64,000 nt of DNA, from positions 239,597-303,596 of the forward strand of contig VWYX01000851.1 in NCBI GenBank assembly GCA_013396525.1, in the 5' to 3' direction. The translations under genes and the position numbers were made by a program. A model generated the notes under the pieces. The model was not told the DNA's origin. It made no database searches and saw nothing but the letters and a program-made list of their open reading frames with translations. Positions within the stretch are counted from its first letter, which is position 1. The number at the start of each line of letters is the position of its first letter. This DNA comes from Chaetorhynchus papuensis. Lineage: Eukaryota > Chordata > Aves > Passeriformes > Rhipiduridae. Shown here one piece after another: positions 51,115 through 63,600 of this stretch.

Positions 51115-53411
51115 GGGGACGGTGGAATCAGAGAAAGTTCAGATATGCCTATCCCCAGACTTTCCTAATGGCTTTTCTTGGCAGTTTCTGAGGAGTTATT
51201 TGGACAGTGTTCTGTTCCAGAGGGCTTCAACATCACTTTCTGACAACTTGGAAACAAAAATCCAAACTCCTAAATTACTCTTGAAGTGTTGCCAGTATTT
51301 GTGGTTTAATGGTTGGGACTGAGCATGTTTGGTTGTTTTCTTAAAGCCCTAGACTCTAGAATCAGATTATTTATTACCTGAGAATTCCACCTACTTTCAT
51401 CTGAAAGCCCTTGTAATCACAGGGAGATCACAGGAGAAAAACCACAAGGGAACAAATGGGGAAGCGTGTGAGCATAAAGGACAAAAATTAAAGTAGTTCA
51501 GTATTAATGATATTGGGAGCCTGATGATTCTTGAGCAAGTGTCTTGATTTGCTGGAGTCTGACCCACATTTTGAGCAAATTGGGCTATTGCTTGTCACCA
51601 TTTGTTTGACTGGTTCTTCAAGTCCTGAGGATTTTTGTCATCTCCAGCCTTCTGATAGGCTTCCAAAGATGAAAGTGTGCACCTGAGAAACATGTTCTTC
51701 CACATTAACCAACTTTTCTTCAAAATTAATATCCATGGAGAGTCTAAATGATTAATTTCATTGAGACCAATTTGGAAGCTGTTTGCCCAGAGTGATTCTT
51801 GTGCTGACTCACGGTCTCTTTTTGCATGTCAGCGTGAGTTGCTATGAACAAACCTCATGCAGTGAAGGAAGTGGCACATCAAGGACAGAAAGTTTCCAGG
51901 TTTCTTGCCATGAGGGATCACACATCACTATTGCCTTGGGGTGGTGGGCACATGCCATTTTCCGAATTTCCGCCCCCTCCCCTCCACTGCTTGCTTTCAA
52001 TCTGAATAAATCTGACCGATACTGTGACTAGGCAGGTTTCAAGCGAAGGCCAAGTGGGATGGGGTGGGTGGATAGGGTAGGAATTAAGATACCTAGCAAC
52101 TGAGCATGAGATGGCTGGTGTTCATTCATATCAGAAAAACCTTGTCCATCCCAGCTTCCAGATACAGCATCATGATCCCCTGAGCTGCTAGAGCCTCCCT
52201 ATAGCTGTTTTGGCACAGAAATTTCCTGTCATGGGCAGGATGTGTCATAACATAAGAAGAGTGTGTCTTCCATCCATCTGGTTTTCTGATAGCTGCCTCC
52301 AAGTGCATTGAAAAGTGCTGACTGAAGATACAGAACAATAAATCCACAGTTTGCCATTCAAAGCCTCAAGAAAAATAATAACCTTGAACCCTGTCCTGAA
52401 ATTTTATCACTTTATGCTCCAAAAGGACCTCAATGTCTCAAATGGGCTATCCATCTTGAGAGCCATGTTTTATTGGCAGCTCACTCTGACAACAAAAGGG
52501 CTAAGAGTGCATGCCTGGCCTTAAAAACACCCACTTGAAAGTTTTCTGAAAAAAAGTTTAAAAGTCTGCCTGGCTGGTGGCTTGGTTTCTTGCTCCACTA
52601 CCAGTAACTTTGCATCTGCTGTATCGCTGGAAGCCTGTATTGATGGGCCAAAAGTTTCTCTTTGGAAATTTCATTTCCTGCCCAGCAACTGATAGCCTTC
52701 CACCTTCCTGGTAGCAACTCCCAGCCCAGCTCTGTGAGGGCACCAGGCCAGCATGAAAGTGTGCTCTGCCACAGCAAATCGGGTTCTTTTAAGCTATGTT
52801 TGCTACAGTAATTTTCAAGCAGCGGAAGGGAGCAGCCACAGGGCTGCAAGACCCAACACCAGCGTAAGAGAGGGTGCAGGGAGGCCAAGGTGGGCCTGGC
52901 AGGGGGGGCAGTGGTGTGCCAGGAGCAAACACTGACATGAAACCCCAATTTTACAGCTTCCCTGGGTCCACTCAGCACATCCCACCTGAAGGCACCCACT
53001 GTGCAAGCCCTTGAAGGCTCTCAGTCATCTCTTCTCATGCACGCTACCGGAGCCAACAGTACTGCTGGCTTTGCCAAGGCTTGTGAACATATTTCCTACT
53101 TACGGAAGACCAAGACAGGACAAAACAAAGGCCTCCCCATCCACTTACTTCTCTCAGGGTTCCCATACCTCATTGCAATCCCTTCTGATGTCCTCCACAG
53201 CCTTCTGGGGTGTGTGAGGTTCTGACCAATTATGTCATTGTCTTTCCTCTGAGGCATGCGATTATCTTTGCGTCTGCATTTGTTGCCTTTGGTGCCAGCT
53301 GCCCCCATAGTCACATGCCATCAATCTTTTCTGGAGTTGAGAACATCTTTCTCTCTTTTTCTCTCTCCCTCCTCTGCTCCAGCCAGTTTTTCACTCCAGT
53401 TTCTACCCGAG

Positions 53412-53443
53412 AACTGCTCTCAAGTGCTCTCAACTGCTCTCAA
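53412..53443. repeat. 10-bp tandem repeat, three copies
   Basis: Three near-identical CTGCTCTCAA-type decamers in a row within a CT-rich stretch. A minor local repeat. Confidence 0.75.
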
Positions 53444-54971
53444 TCCCCTCTTCCTATTCCACTTCTTGTCCTGGCAGCTCAGCCTTGTTCTGTGACCCAC
53501 ATTCCTTCAGTTCAGCCATCAGGCCACGCCCAGTGTGCTGATGGTGTCTATAGGTAAGTAAATGGCCTTTTCTTCATCTCATCCAAGTGCTTTTTAATTC
53601 TCTCCTGTGGGACTAAACTCTGTGAAAGACTGCAGTTAAAAAAAAAAATCATTCCTATGCATGATTCATTTTGCCTGTGTCAAGAGTTTACTTCTGTCAT
53701 CTTTGCAGATGAGCAAATGCATTTGCTCTTCAATCTGGCACTTTAGGCTCATCTTTTTTCACAATATTTATCAGCAAGAAAATGTGATAGCTGCCCACCA
53801 TTAGGAACCAGCAATGCTAGTGGCAGGGAAGAGTGACTATGAGGGTTTTCAAGGATGAACCAAGTTAACTGTTGTTACTGAAACACAATGATAAGGCATA
53901 CAAGTATGTAATTCCCCCAAAAGCACTTAGGCAATCTGCAGGTCATAACTGTGTCACTTCTCCTCTAAACACCATCCTTAGAACAGGCTGTCTAAAATAT
54001 TCCTGAATATTTGAATATTTCTTTTCTTACAGGCAAAACCATCTGATTAAAGAAGTCTCTAAAATGTTCTGAGGAAGGTAAAGCTGAAAGGCATGTTCCT
54101 TCAAAATCTGAATGTTGTGTAAGGGCTGTGATAGGAAGCATTTTCTGCCCAGGATACTAAGTATTTCTCTAAATTACTGTTTGCCCAGGTACATCTCTAC
54201 TAGCTCTGTCAGCCCAAAGACAAGAAGTATGGCACAGTTAATCTCTGCACATATGCACTCTTCCATCCCACAACGGCACCGCTTCTTCTATACCCTCCAT
54301 TTGGAAGGGTCCCTTGGCCACACCACCCTCCAGTGCCTGCACAGTGTGTGCTAACTACTGGTACCAGTGTTGCTAGTTTTTAGAGCCCAGGTGGCATTTT
54401 TTAACCTTTCTCTTTTGATTTCCAAATTGCCAATAGCTAGTGATGAAAACTAAGGGCTAAGGATTACTACAGAGTTCCACCCAAAAGAGATGCATCTTTC
54501 CCTATGGGCTTACTTCAAGTACCTGACTGCATGTGGGAATCACGGGCAATACACTACGTAATACCATTACTCTTCTGTTCAGTAAAGGTATGAGACTCGA
54601 AGACAAAACCATTTGGCTCCCAAGTATGCACTGAGAAAGGAGAGCAAATGCATCAAGGCTCAGCTAAGTGCATAAACTCAGCCACGGCCTGTGAAATCGA
54701 AGCTTGAGGCTGAAGCAAAGATTTCCACTCCGGGTGAGGGAGGCAGGAGCCCAGCTGTTTTGATAACATGAAGTGTACTCAGCTGCATAAAGGCTCCAGC
54801 TATCCATGCCAGGTCAACAAGAGATGAGACAGAGCAATATACACTCTGACATCTGCTCATAGAAGGGAAGGTCTGGGACCCAAATGCTAGGGATCAGACA
54901 GCAGGCCTGTGATCCTATCAATTTAGCGATACAACACACATTTGCGAAACTTCCCTTGGATTCCCTGAGTG

Positions 54972-55001
54972 GAAAAAAGAAAAAAAAAATATATATATAT
55001 T
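54972..55001. repeat. A-rich tract and short (AT)n run
   Basis: GAAAAAAAAA followed by about six AT units. Simple sequence. Confidence 0.85.
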
Positions 55002-55626
55002 CAAAGGCTTTGATCTGATTTTCAGCTGCTGCTGTATGGGCTATATACACATGCCAGTGTGAGGCCCAAAGCTGAATGGCAGATTATAGTCAGAACATTC
55101 GTGTTTGGCTACTGTAATTATTTACAGTATTATTTAAAATCTATGGAGTTGTTTGTGGACACCCATAATACACTGAGTAACTTCCTATAAAATGAATCTT
55201 GAAAGAAACTGAATTAAAACCTGGGAAATTAATAGAAAAGCTTTTGTTTTAATTCCTCTTACCTGGCTGAGATTAGTGTACCTACATCCTCTGTATACAC
55301 AAAGTCTAAAATACTTCCTACCAGTGGAAGTATGGGAATGCATATGCACCAAGGCTTCCATAGCCAGCACCTTCCACCTAATAAGCTGAACAACCTCTTC
55401 ATTATCTCCTTGTTAGAGAGTCTAAAAATCATGCTACATTTATCCCTGGAATTAACAGGTGCCTGGTTGCATAGAGGTTAAATTTGTTGGAGCTAAAATA
55501 CACTAATAAGTAACAGACATTCATTCTTCGTGCCTCGAGGTAACAGGGTTTGTTCTTGTTTACAGAGCACCCTTATATAGCTGAAACAACTTGCCCAAGC
55601 AGAGAGGAGATGACCTGCTGGCGACT

Positions 55627-56105
55627 GCCTGTCCCCCTGACAGAGAGCCAGGACTGACTGTGCAGCGCAGGGCGGAAAGCGTAACAGGAGACACGGGGAG
55701 GATGTCCTGTACCGCAGACAGGGCACAGGGCTTTTAGTGGTTAAGATGACAACAAATGCGCACCTCTGTCATCAATCCCTAGTAGCAAGCCATATCCATG
55801 GAGAAATTTAGAGAAAACCAAAAAGGTCCTCAAAAACAAGTGAGGTTTTGTTTTTTGAATAATGATAATGTACTGAGGAAAGCCATTATCCTATTTATGG
55901 TTTGTTGTTCAGACTCCCAGCCAACAGCACACCATACTCCGTGAATATATACATTCTAATGATATGATGGGGCACGACACAGATGTTATGGGTTTGTCAC
56001 ACAGTCCTGCCTGGTTTGGCTTAACCAGTATGTAATTGCCAAGCATAAGAAGCACTTGCAATTTATAGTGACTGCCAGGCCAGTGCCTACTAATTGCTGT
56101 AACAT
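55627..56105 (+). repeat. About 450-bp diverged repeat, copy B
   Basis: Partner of 50000-50460. This copy keeps more CG dinucleotides (for example in GCAGCGCAGGGCGGAAAGCG, where copy A has CATCATGGGGCAG). It is therefore the less CpG-decayed of the two and the better guide to the ancestral sequence. Homology fades after about 56105. Confidence 0.8.
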
Positions 56106-57370
56106 GATTGCACTTGACAAGAGAGAAGGGGGAATAAGAAGGAAGTGATAAAGGGAAGAGTTCAGGGGACCAGTCCAAAGAACAACAAAACTGAATTCAA
56201 AACAATTCATGTTGAAACTGCGCAGAAATTTTGTTACAATGAAGCAGAACTGCGACTAATTTAATTGACTAAAGAATGAAAGGAGAGTCTGATCTCAAAT
56301 ACTGTCAAAGACCACTTGCTGGTCTTCTTTAGGGATGGCCAGGCAATAGAAAACCTAACAGATTAGGATTATGTATCACTTTTCTCTTCTTGACAGAACC
56401 ACTGGGTTGGAAATGTGTTTCTGAATCACCATTCTCATCCTCCTTTGCTTGAGTGCTTTTGTAGCCCAAGTCTTCCAAGATTTTAAAAATCTGGGCATTA
56501 TAAATATAGGTGCCTTCCCACTCATGCCCATCTAACATGTTACTTCCCAAGCAAAGCTTTTAAAGGTAAGAACTATTTGCAATTCCCCTTGACTTTGATT
56601 GCAGATTCATTTAAATTGTTGGTCTCTACTCAATCCTCCAAATATCTGAGGCACTGAAAATGAGAGGCCATTGTTGTCAGATGAGTTTTTCATGAATAGT
56701 CTAGATCTACCCATCATGTCAAATTAGAGAAATGTTCAGAAAAATTTGATTAGAAGAAAAGTGAATTGTTGATCCAGCACAAATAGGGCTTTACTCATAT
56801 GTGGGGCTGGATTTTCAAAGAGCAGTGATTTTTGCAACATTTCAGTGTTAGATTTCTATCTCTTCTGTACAATCTGATGTCTTAAGAGATAAAGGAAGGA
56901 AGGCAAATGCGTGAACTGGGATCTGAGGTCCAGATGGGTCTTTGTCCTCACCACACAAATCTAACCCCCTCTTTATAGCAGGTTTGCCCTGGAGACAACT
57001 GCTGAGGGATGTCTGAAACCGTGATGGAGAGCAAGCCAGCTCTTCAGCACTGTGGATAACTGGGGCTCACTTCCCAACTCTTTTTTATTTGGCAATGTAG
57101 ACATACCCTTAGAGTCCTTCCACTGTCTCTGCAACTGGACAAGTACATACAGAAGCCAATTCAAACTTTGGGAGAGCTGCCTTATCTTCTTTTGGATATG
57201 CCTCTATCCCTCCATTGGGTATAGCGAGAGCCAAGGCAATTTGGTAACTAAATCTTCTTGTAAATCTAGCCACTTACAAAAGAGAGAAACAAACCGAGAT
57301 TCTTGTGGGATTTTTTTTTTCCAAAATATTTGAAGGTTGTTGAGGAATACATTCAATCCAGGTAGCTCAG
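56106..57370. other. Unique sequence, one weak frame
   Basis: No known repeat. A 73-codon minus-strand frame at 56329-56550 is listed separately. The rest has nothing of note. Confidence 0.55.
56329..56550 (-). other. 73-codon charged open frame, unsupported
   Basis: The predicted product has a globular-looking first half (YIYNAQIFKILEDLGYKS) followed by an acidic stretch and a basic KKRK cluster. That arrangement loosely recalls the C-terminal side of Myb/SANT-like DNA-binding domains of transposon-derived proteins. The resemblance is by eye, the conserved tryptophans cannot be confirmed, and such frames arise by chance in AT-rich DNA. I include it only so that it can be searched. Confidence 0.1.
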
Positions 57371-57492
57371 TGTGAAGAGCCAGGGGGAACTGCAGGTTGA
57401 GCTCTGGGTGGTAGGAGCTGGAGGCAAGAGGCCATGGAGGTCATGCCCTTGCATAACAAAGGGCACAGGGACCTGTGGCACCAGCCAGGTGA

Positions 57493-57497
57493 CCAAT
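57493..57497 (+). promoter_or_regulatory. CCAAT box
   Basis: CCAAT in GTGACCAATCAC, about 75 bases before the TATA box, a usual distance. It belongs to the LTR-like block. Confidence 0.5.
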
Positions 57498-57570
57498 CAC
57501 TCAGACACATGGCAGGAGCCGAGGACTCAGCTGGAAGAACCCAGAATTCTGTGCGCATTGACACTAGGGG

Positions 57571-57577
57571 TATAAAA
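57571..57577 (+). promoter_or_regulatory. TATA box
   Basis: TATAAAA in GGGGTATAAAAACACAGG, a strong TATA match in a G-rich context. Transcription would be expected to start about 30 bases later, near TTTGTTCAGGG. Confidence 0.6.
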
Positions 57578-57862
57578 ACACAGGGTTTCCTTTGTTCAGG
57601 GTCCCTCCTCGAAGGCACCAGCTTGAGTTGTTGCTGCACCATGGTAAAATTTCTAAAAAGAACCAGAGGCTTGAGATTCTGCTGTGGGAAATGTGGGTTA
57701 GAACTGGTGAGGAAACCTGGTCTGACAGTGTGAGTGGGGTGTGTGGGGAGCCAAGGGGAACGTGTCACTGGAGCCGCCTGCTCTGAAGGGGCTTTGGTCC
57801 CAGCAGTGACAGTCTCTGGTCTTGGGATGTGACTGCCAGTGCCTTCCAGATGCTCAGTGGGA

Positions 57863-59999
57863 AGTTTCCTTAACAAAAATCCATCACATGTTTATGAAGA
57901 TGTTAAAAAGTCAAGTACATTTCAAGCACTTTGGAACATACCTGCTTATCTTAAATTTCATCCAGAAGGAAATTATTTGCTTTAATTATTCTCTGGTTCT
58001 GTCTGTAATCAGAAAAAAAAAAAAAAAAGAAGAAGCATTTTGTGTAACAGAACTATATTGTGAGGAGGTAAAATGAACCTTTTCTCAACAATCCATATGC
58101 AGAAATGCTTTTATGCAAATAGCTTCAATAATACCTATGAACGTAGCTAGTGAAAAAGAGGAATTTCTGTCTAATGAGAAAACTGAGTATGTCCAAATCT
58201 CATCACACTTCCTAATATGGGAAGAAGCATGAATTCTGTATTATAGGGAAGTTATAGCTCAAGCAACTATCAGGTCAGATCATACCTCCATGCTGTATGA
58301 CAGCCACAGATATCTGTGATGCATCTCATAGAGAAAACGAATAGTAGTATGTCAAAAGCCTGGAATGGCAACTGGAAAGCTCTACTCTTTGAAAAAAAAA
58401 TGAGGCCCTAGAACCCAAAAAAGAATCCTTTAGCACTTCAGAGGACATGGGTTAATATTAATATTAAATTAATCCCTTTTAAAAAAAAAAATTTGGATTC
58501 TATCAAGCAACTTACCAAGTACCCTGGACCCTCCCAACTTGAGGCAACAAATGTTACATGTTGATGGAAACTTGTCAGAAAAAAAAAATTAAACCATCTT
58601 CCTGTGGTAAATTTTGATTTTTATGAGAACCACATTTTCCATTTTTAAGATAGAATTTCCAAGCAACTCTTAAGTATGGCTAAAAAACATATCCACAACC
58701 ATCAGGAATTGTTGGTTAGCAAATGGAAAGAAAGCTCAGGTTCAAAATAAACAATGTGGGTTTGCAACCTTTTGTGGTTTCACTGTAGGTATCACGATAA
58801 CCAGCTCTTTTACCCCTAACACCCAACAGCAAGAATTTGTTCACTGTCTAACATCTCACAAAGAAAACAAAAATGTGAGCCCTGAATGCTCAACCACCAG
58901 CTAGAAAATAAAAACAACACAAAACACATTCTTTGTACATCTCTCAGTTTTGACTGGTTGGGGTCCTGACTCATGAGTGTTGAAAGTTTGGGGTTGCCAA
59001 AACTGCTTTTGTTTGTCACTAATAATCACTCATCCCAAGGAACATGTGGTTTACTGTCTCACGCCAGGCCTCCAATGCTAGGGGCTGAGGTTCCTTGGTG
59101 AGACAGCCTCTCCCAGCTCCAAGACATGTTCTTCCGCATTATCGGAATATTTTATTTTTTTTAAGCATCAACTGTAAAACAAATAGGTCTTTCCCTTGAT
59201 AGACATTATGACTTTTATTTTTTTTAAGATTAACTTTGTTAGCCACAGAACTTTTGCAATGTTTCAAGACCACTGATAACTGAGCAGGATGGAAAAGAAC
59301 ACAAGCACATGCAGCCTGCTGTTTGTTTTGTTTTAATTATTTTCTCTGCTATGGCTAGAGATTTCTGGAATTATCCTCTTGGTGGAAATAAAGTTAGGCA
59401 GTTGGGCTTTTCTATCAAAATACTTAACTGAGTCATAAGGGTTGGGCAAAAAGTAACACAGGATGAGTTTGGAGTTGTATTGAGTTGTCTGGTAAACGAA
59501 GGTACATTCTTCAGAAGTTCCCAGGTAAATTGCATTTTCTAATGTGTTTTAATTCCATACGCTCTTCCTGATAGAACAGTCTCATGATTAGTAACTTGGT
59601 TTTCTATATTGCCTCTTACAGGCAGATTCAGGCAGTGCACAAATACCACCTGACGCAGAGAAGGCAATGAAGAGCCCTTCTATGGCAGCCATTGTAGGAA
59701 GAAGTTCCCATAACAAAATACTCCAGTTCATTTTCTGCTTGGCAGTATCTCTGCACGAACAAGCAAGTCCACTTCAAGCACTGACTACAACTGGTGTCCA
59801 TTCCCTCCTCCCAGTTTCTCCCAGGAATATGGTAATCTCAGAACTTCTCGAAAAATAGTCCTACAAGCAGGTAATGTAGACAGAAATTTAGTGCAAATAT
59901 CTTATGGGACTGAGCAGTTAAGCCAAAGGGCCAGATGCCCAGATTGGGACTCTACAAAGATCAAACAGCTACTATAAAATCATCCCAATACAAGAAAGA
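57863..59999. other. Unique AT-rich sequence, no gene seen
   Basis: Contains several A runs (the longest about 58012-58030) and short T runs (59150-59162, 59218-59227). No gene or known repeat. Confidence 0.6.
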
Positions 60000-60198
60000 A
60001 AAATTTTACAGTGAATGCAGTCACTCACTGGAACAACCTCCACAGGGGTGTGGAGGTGTTCCCATCACTGGAGGTTTTCGAGTTATGACTGGACAGGGTG
60101 CTAGGTAACCTCATTAAGGCTCCCTTTCCCCCAAAATATTGGACCAGATGATCTTTCAAGTTCCCTTTCAACCTGGACTATTCTGTGATTCTATGATA
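60000..60198 (+). mobile_element. CR1 LINE 3' fragment, about 200 bp
   Basis: Sense CR1: TTTTACAGTGAATGCAGTCA, CACTGGAACAACCTCCACAG, GGACCAGATGATCTTTCAAG, and the terminal ATTCTGTGATTCTATGATA. The 3' end is complete with two copies of the terminal octamer. The 5' end is truncated. The next CR1 starts about 50 bp downstream in the same direction. Confidence 0.92.
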
Positions 60199-60249
60199 CA
60201 TATCAACACATTAACTAGTAATCCAGATTCCTTTATGGTTTTAAGCTGG

Positions 60250-60683
60250 TTAAAGGGCAAGAAAACAAGTTTTATGAGGAGTGGCTGAGGGAGTTGGGGC
60301 TGTTTAGCCTGAAGAAAAGAAGGCTCAAGGGAGACCTTATCACTCTCTACAACCACCTGAAAGGAGGCTGTATGAAGGTGGGAGTCAGTCTCTTCTCCCA
60401 GGTAACAAGCAACAGGACAAGAGTAAATGGCCCCAAGTTGTGCCTGGAAAGGTTTGGATTGGATATGAGGACAAGTTTCTTCACTGGAAGGATGGTCAAG
60501 CATTGCCCAGTGAAGTGGTGGAATCTCCATCCCTGGATCATTCAAAAATGTGTGGATCTGGCTTACCAGTTAGGGACGTGGTTTAGTGATAGACTTGACA
60601 GTACTGGGTTAATGTTTGGACTCTGTGATCTTAGAGGTCTTTTTCAACCTTAACAATTCTATGATTTTCTGTTTCTGTGATTG
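60250..60683 (+). mobile_element. CR1 LINE 3' fragment, about 430 bp
   Basis: Sense CR1 from GGCAAGAAAACAAGTTTTAT through TTGGGGCTGTTTAGCCTGAA, GGGAGACCTTATCACTCTCT, CAGTGAAGTGGTGGAATCTC, GACTCTGTGATCTTAGAGGT, and the terminal AACAATTCTATGATT. A remnant of the ORF2 C-terminus is still readable (GLFSLKKRRLKGDL, LYNHLKGG, LFSQVTS) in the frame at 60294-60653, then slips out of the family frame near KHCPVKWW. It belongs to a different CR1 subfamily from the copy just upstream, since the pre-terminal sequence differs. Confidence 0.95.
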
Positions 60684-63600
60684 TTAAAAGAAACAGAGAC
60701 ATTTAGTCTGTTTTCAAATGTCTACATGAAATGAGACAGATCATGCTACAGAAGGAGGTTTTGTTTCCCATGAGTCCTACAGGGAACTTAGAGCAGCTCA
60801 TTCCAACATAAGCGCAGTCCTCCAGCAAGGTGAATCACCTTATGTGCATACATTTCTCATAAATGACATTTCAGCTCTGATAAGGACTTTGCTAAAGAAG
60901 CAGGAGTCTTCTGTTACATTGCTGGTTTTATGGCAGCGGTCTCAGCTATATGCCAAATCTCTGCTGCAATTCCAGACTGGAGAGGGAAGGGAGCCAGTAC
61001 CATTCTGCACAAGCAATGCCTAAAGGATGTGGACTCGCAGGAGATCCCTAGACAACTGAGACACCTCTTGTTGTTCACATACTTGCTTCTTGGTAGGAAC
61101 ATTGCTCCCAGAAAGGATACACTTGCTGCTGTGTGCCTGTCTCTTCTCAGTGGGGTTTAAACCACCAAGGCACTTGCACTCCAAGAGTTGCTCATCCCTG
61201 CTACACTCTACAGCAAAATTTGACTTTACAGTTCTAACCAAGCCTCGCTGTGAAATACCCTGTGAATGTCAGAGTGAGCAAAAGAAATAAGAGGAGCATT
61301 CTGACTGTAGTGCTATAAATTGGCTTCTTCCCCAAAGACCTGGAATGTCTTGGCCTCCCTTCTAGGCCTGCTTATGCATTTTACACATCTCATTTAAGCT
61401 TTGGAGAAAATGCATAAAGAGTTAGTTGTATTAGAGCTGCCAAAAGGGGGTCTCAGGCCCATTCCTGCTATTAAACCTTAAATGCTTTGGAAAAAGTCTT
61501 TCCGTGTCCGCCTTAGCATACAGATCTTGGCCTGACTATTCATTGGCTGGAGCTTTATGCTGTCAGCCATGCCAAAAGGAATGGAGGGGAGATGTCATTA
61601 GAAAATAAAGATATCTAGCAGGAGATCAGGTATTTCATCCTCTCAACCCTTCAGAAGTTCGCTGCAGAAGTCTGCAGTGGGCACACATCTGAACAGGACT
61701 CATGGCAGGTCCTCAGCCTGTCCATCAATGGTCTCCAAGCTGCCTCCATACCTGAGGACAGACAAACCAACAGAGGTAGTCAGCAGTGGGCTTTGGGCTG
61801 AGACATCTGTATTCCTCTAATGGGCTCATAAGACCATTTTCAGCATGAAGCAGTACGTGCTACTATATTGTCAAATACTGTTTTTATACACAGGCCAAGG
61901 ACATTGTCCTGCATGTTTCCGGGAAGTAAATGTTAAGTGCTGTAAAATTAGCTCCTAACAGAAGAAATAGATTTTGTCTGCATAAATACACTGCTTTTAA
62001 ATACTGATAGTAATTTTTTGGTCCCATAAAATAAATCTAATGACACCACTGTGTGTTTATTTCTGACTCTGAAACCTCAAAAAAGCCAATAACCCAGTAA
62101 GGAGTCCTAGCTTTTTTTTTTTCCTCTTGATTCTTACCCATTAGTGTATCAGAGTGGCAATTTTCCAAACAGGCATTCATTTTGACAAATGAATTTTACT
62201 GACCCCTTTTACAGAGGCCAGACCTTGGAAGATATGTAGAAGTTTCTGTAGAAAATTACCTCACTGTTAAGAGCAAGGACGCCAGATGTCTCCATTTCAG
62301 CCATCCATTACTCATCTTGATTTGTCAGATGCATTGGCTTTTATAAAAGCTCAAGGTAAGAATAGCCACAGGAATAACAAGCCTCATCAGCTTCATTCTA
62401 TGTTTCTAGCAACAGTCAATTGCAAAGGTGTAATCTTCCCATATGATTCTTTTACTTCCAAAAATCTTCCTGTATTTACATAATGCCATCAGTCTTAAAA
62501 GATTTTCCAGTAACTATGAATTACAGTTTGAATAATTGCCAATTGGAAATTAGGACCAGGATTTTCAGCATTAAAATCCTTAGACTGCAGCCATCTGTGA
62601 TGTCTACACAAATGCATCTCTCCAAGTAACTCAAAAGCTTTGTGAAACTGCAAACTTGAGAACACTGTTTATCTTCCTTCTCTCTCCATCTAAAAAATCC
62701 TGCCAAAAGCTGGGATTGGTGGCACTGCTCACGTTCTCTAAAGAGCCAAAAACTGTGGACTGCTGAGCTTCCAACAGCAGAGTCCATATTCTAGAGGTAG
62801 ATATGCAGAACTGTGTTTATGCCGTGTACACAACTTCAGCTGGGCTTAAACCTGGGTATTTGCACATTCATAGCAGTTCAGGTGTTCAGCTAAATGTGGG
62901 CTTCTGCTTATAGCCAATTTGAGGAACAAGCAGACAGGTATAAGGTAGACAATGCCAAATGTGATGACATAAGCAAGCACATCCATCTTTGAAAATGTTA
63001 CTGCTATTGGACTTGACTAGGCCTGTAGGTTTACTTCTATCTGGACTTTTATTTCTAGTTCTGCAAAATGTGATGTTTTCTTCTTTGGTTGCACACTGGC
63101 TGGAGGTACACATACCCAAGCTAAGAGATCCATGCCTTTCTCCAAAGATTTATTATCGAGCACTCACCTTAGAGCAAAGTTGCCTGGCTTCATTTTTTGC
63201 ATTAAAACTCCAACACATTATGTTGCCTATTTTTTGCTGCTACTTAGAATTCCCCAGCTCCAACACCTCTTTGTTTTTCCAGTAATCTCTGCCTTTTCGC
63301 TGACCCATACACCCACAGTTCAGTAACTGAGCCATATTGGGTGCACCACTGGTGCCTGTGGGTAACCTCATTCACCTCTTGGCCAACTGCTCTTCTCACT
63401 CTCTTGCAACACTTATCAAATGGGAAAATCCCCTTTGCAGAAACCCACCTCTGTCATCTTCACAGCTGGGTAAATCTGCATTTTCTTTGACTCTAGCGTT
63501 GAAATAACAAAACCGTAACAAATTCCCTGTAATCTGGAATTGCCATTCCTACTGTGGTGAGGACAAAGGTGACAGGGTTTAAAAGCAAAGCAAAGATTTT

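Larger units (their letters stand above)
50461..55626. other. Unique sequence between repeat copies
   Basis: No gene or known repeat. It holds two small tandem duplications (51083-51114; 53412-53443), a CT-rich stretch at 53349-53380 and an AT run at 54972-55001. I looked for retroviral coding remnants, because direct repeats 5.6 kb apart could be the LTRs of an old provirus, and recognised none in the open frames. Confidence 0.55.
57371..57862 (+). mobile_element. Probable solo LTR (promoter-like block)
   Basis: A roughly 490-bp block, richer in G+C than its flanks, beginning near TGTGAAGAGCC. It carries a CCAAT box at 57493-57497 and a TATA box at 57571-57577, then GTTCAGGGTCCCTCCTCGAA, a CACCATGG context at 57638-57645, and a donor-like CTG|GTGAGG at 57706-57707. 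The layout and the sequence around the TATA box resemble an avian ERV LTR I remember. The ends are uncertain: GCTCAG occurs both just before 57371 and at 57852-57857, which may be a target duplication, but the inner 3' base pattern is not a clean CA. The alternative is a genuine TATA promoter with a first exon; the frame from the ATG stops after about 30 codons. Confidence 0.5.

Noticed and set aside
57361..57372. GGTAGCTCAGTG, like a tRNA D-arm
   Set aside because: No acceptor stem, anticodon arm or T-arm follows; it is flanking sequence joined to the LTR start.
57367..57876. 169-codon minus-strand frame, the longest in the window
   Set aside because: It is antisense to the LTR-like block, has no domain, and overlaps other frames; the G+C-rich, stop-poor composition explains it.
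60294..60653. 119-codon frame as a gene
   Set aside because: Its first part is the CR1 ORF2 C-terminus and the rest is out of the family frame, so it is a decayed LINE remnant.
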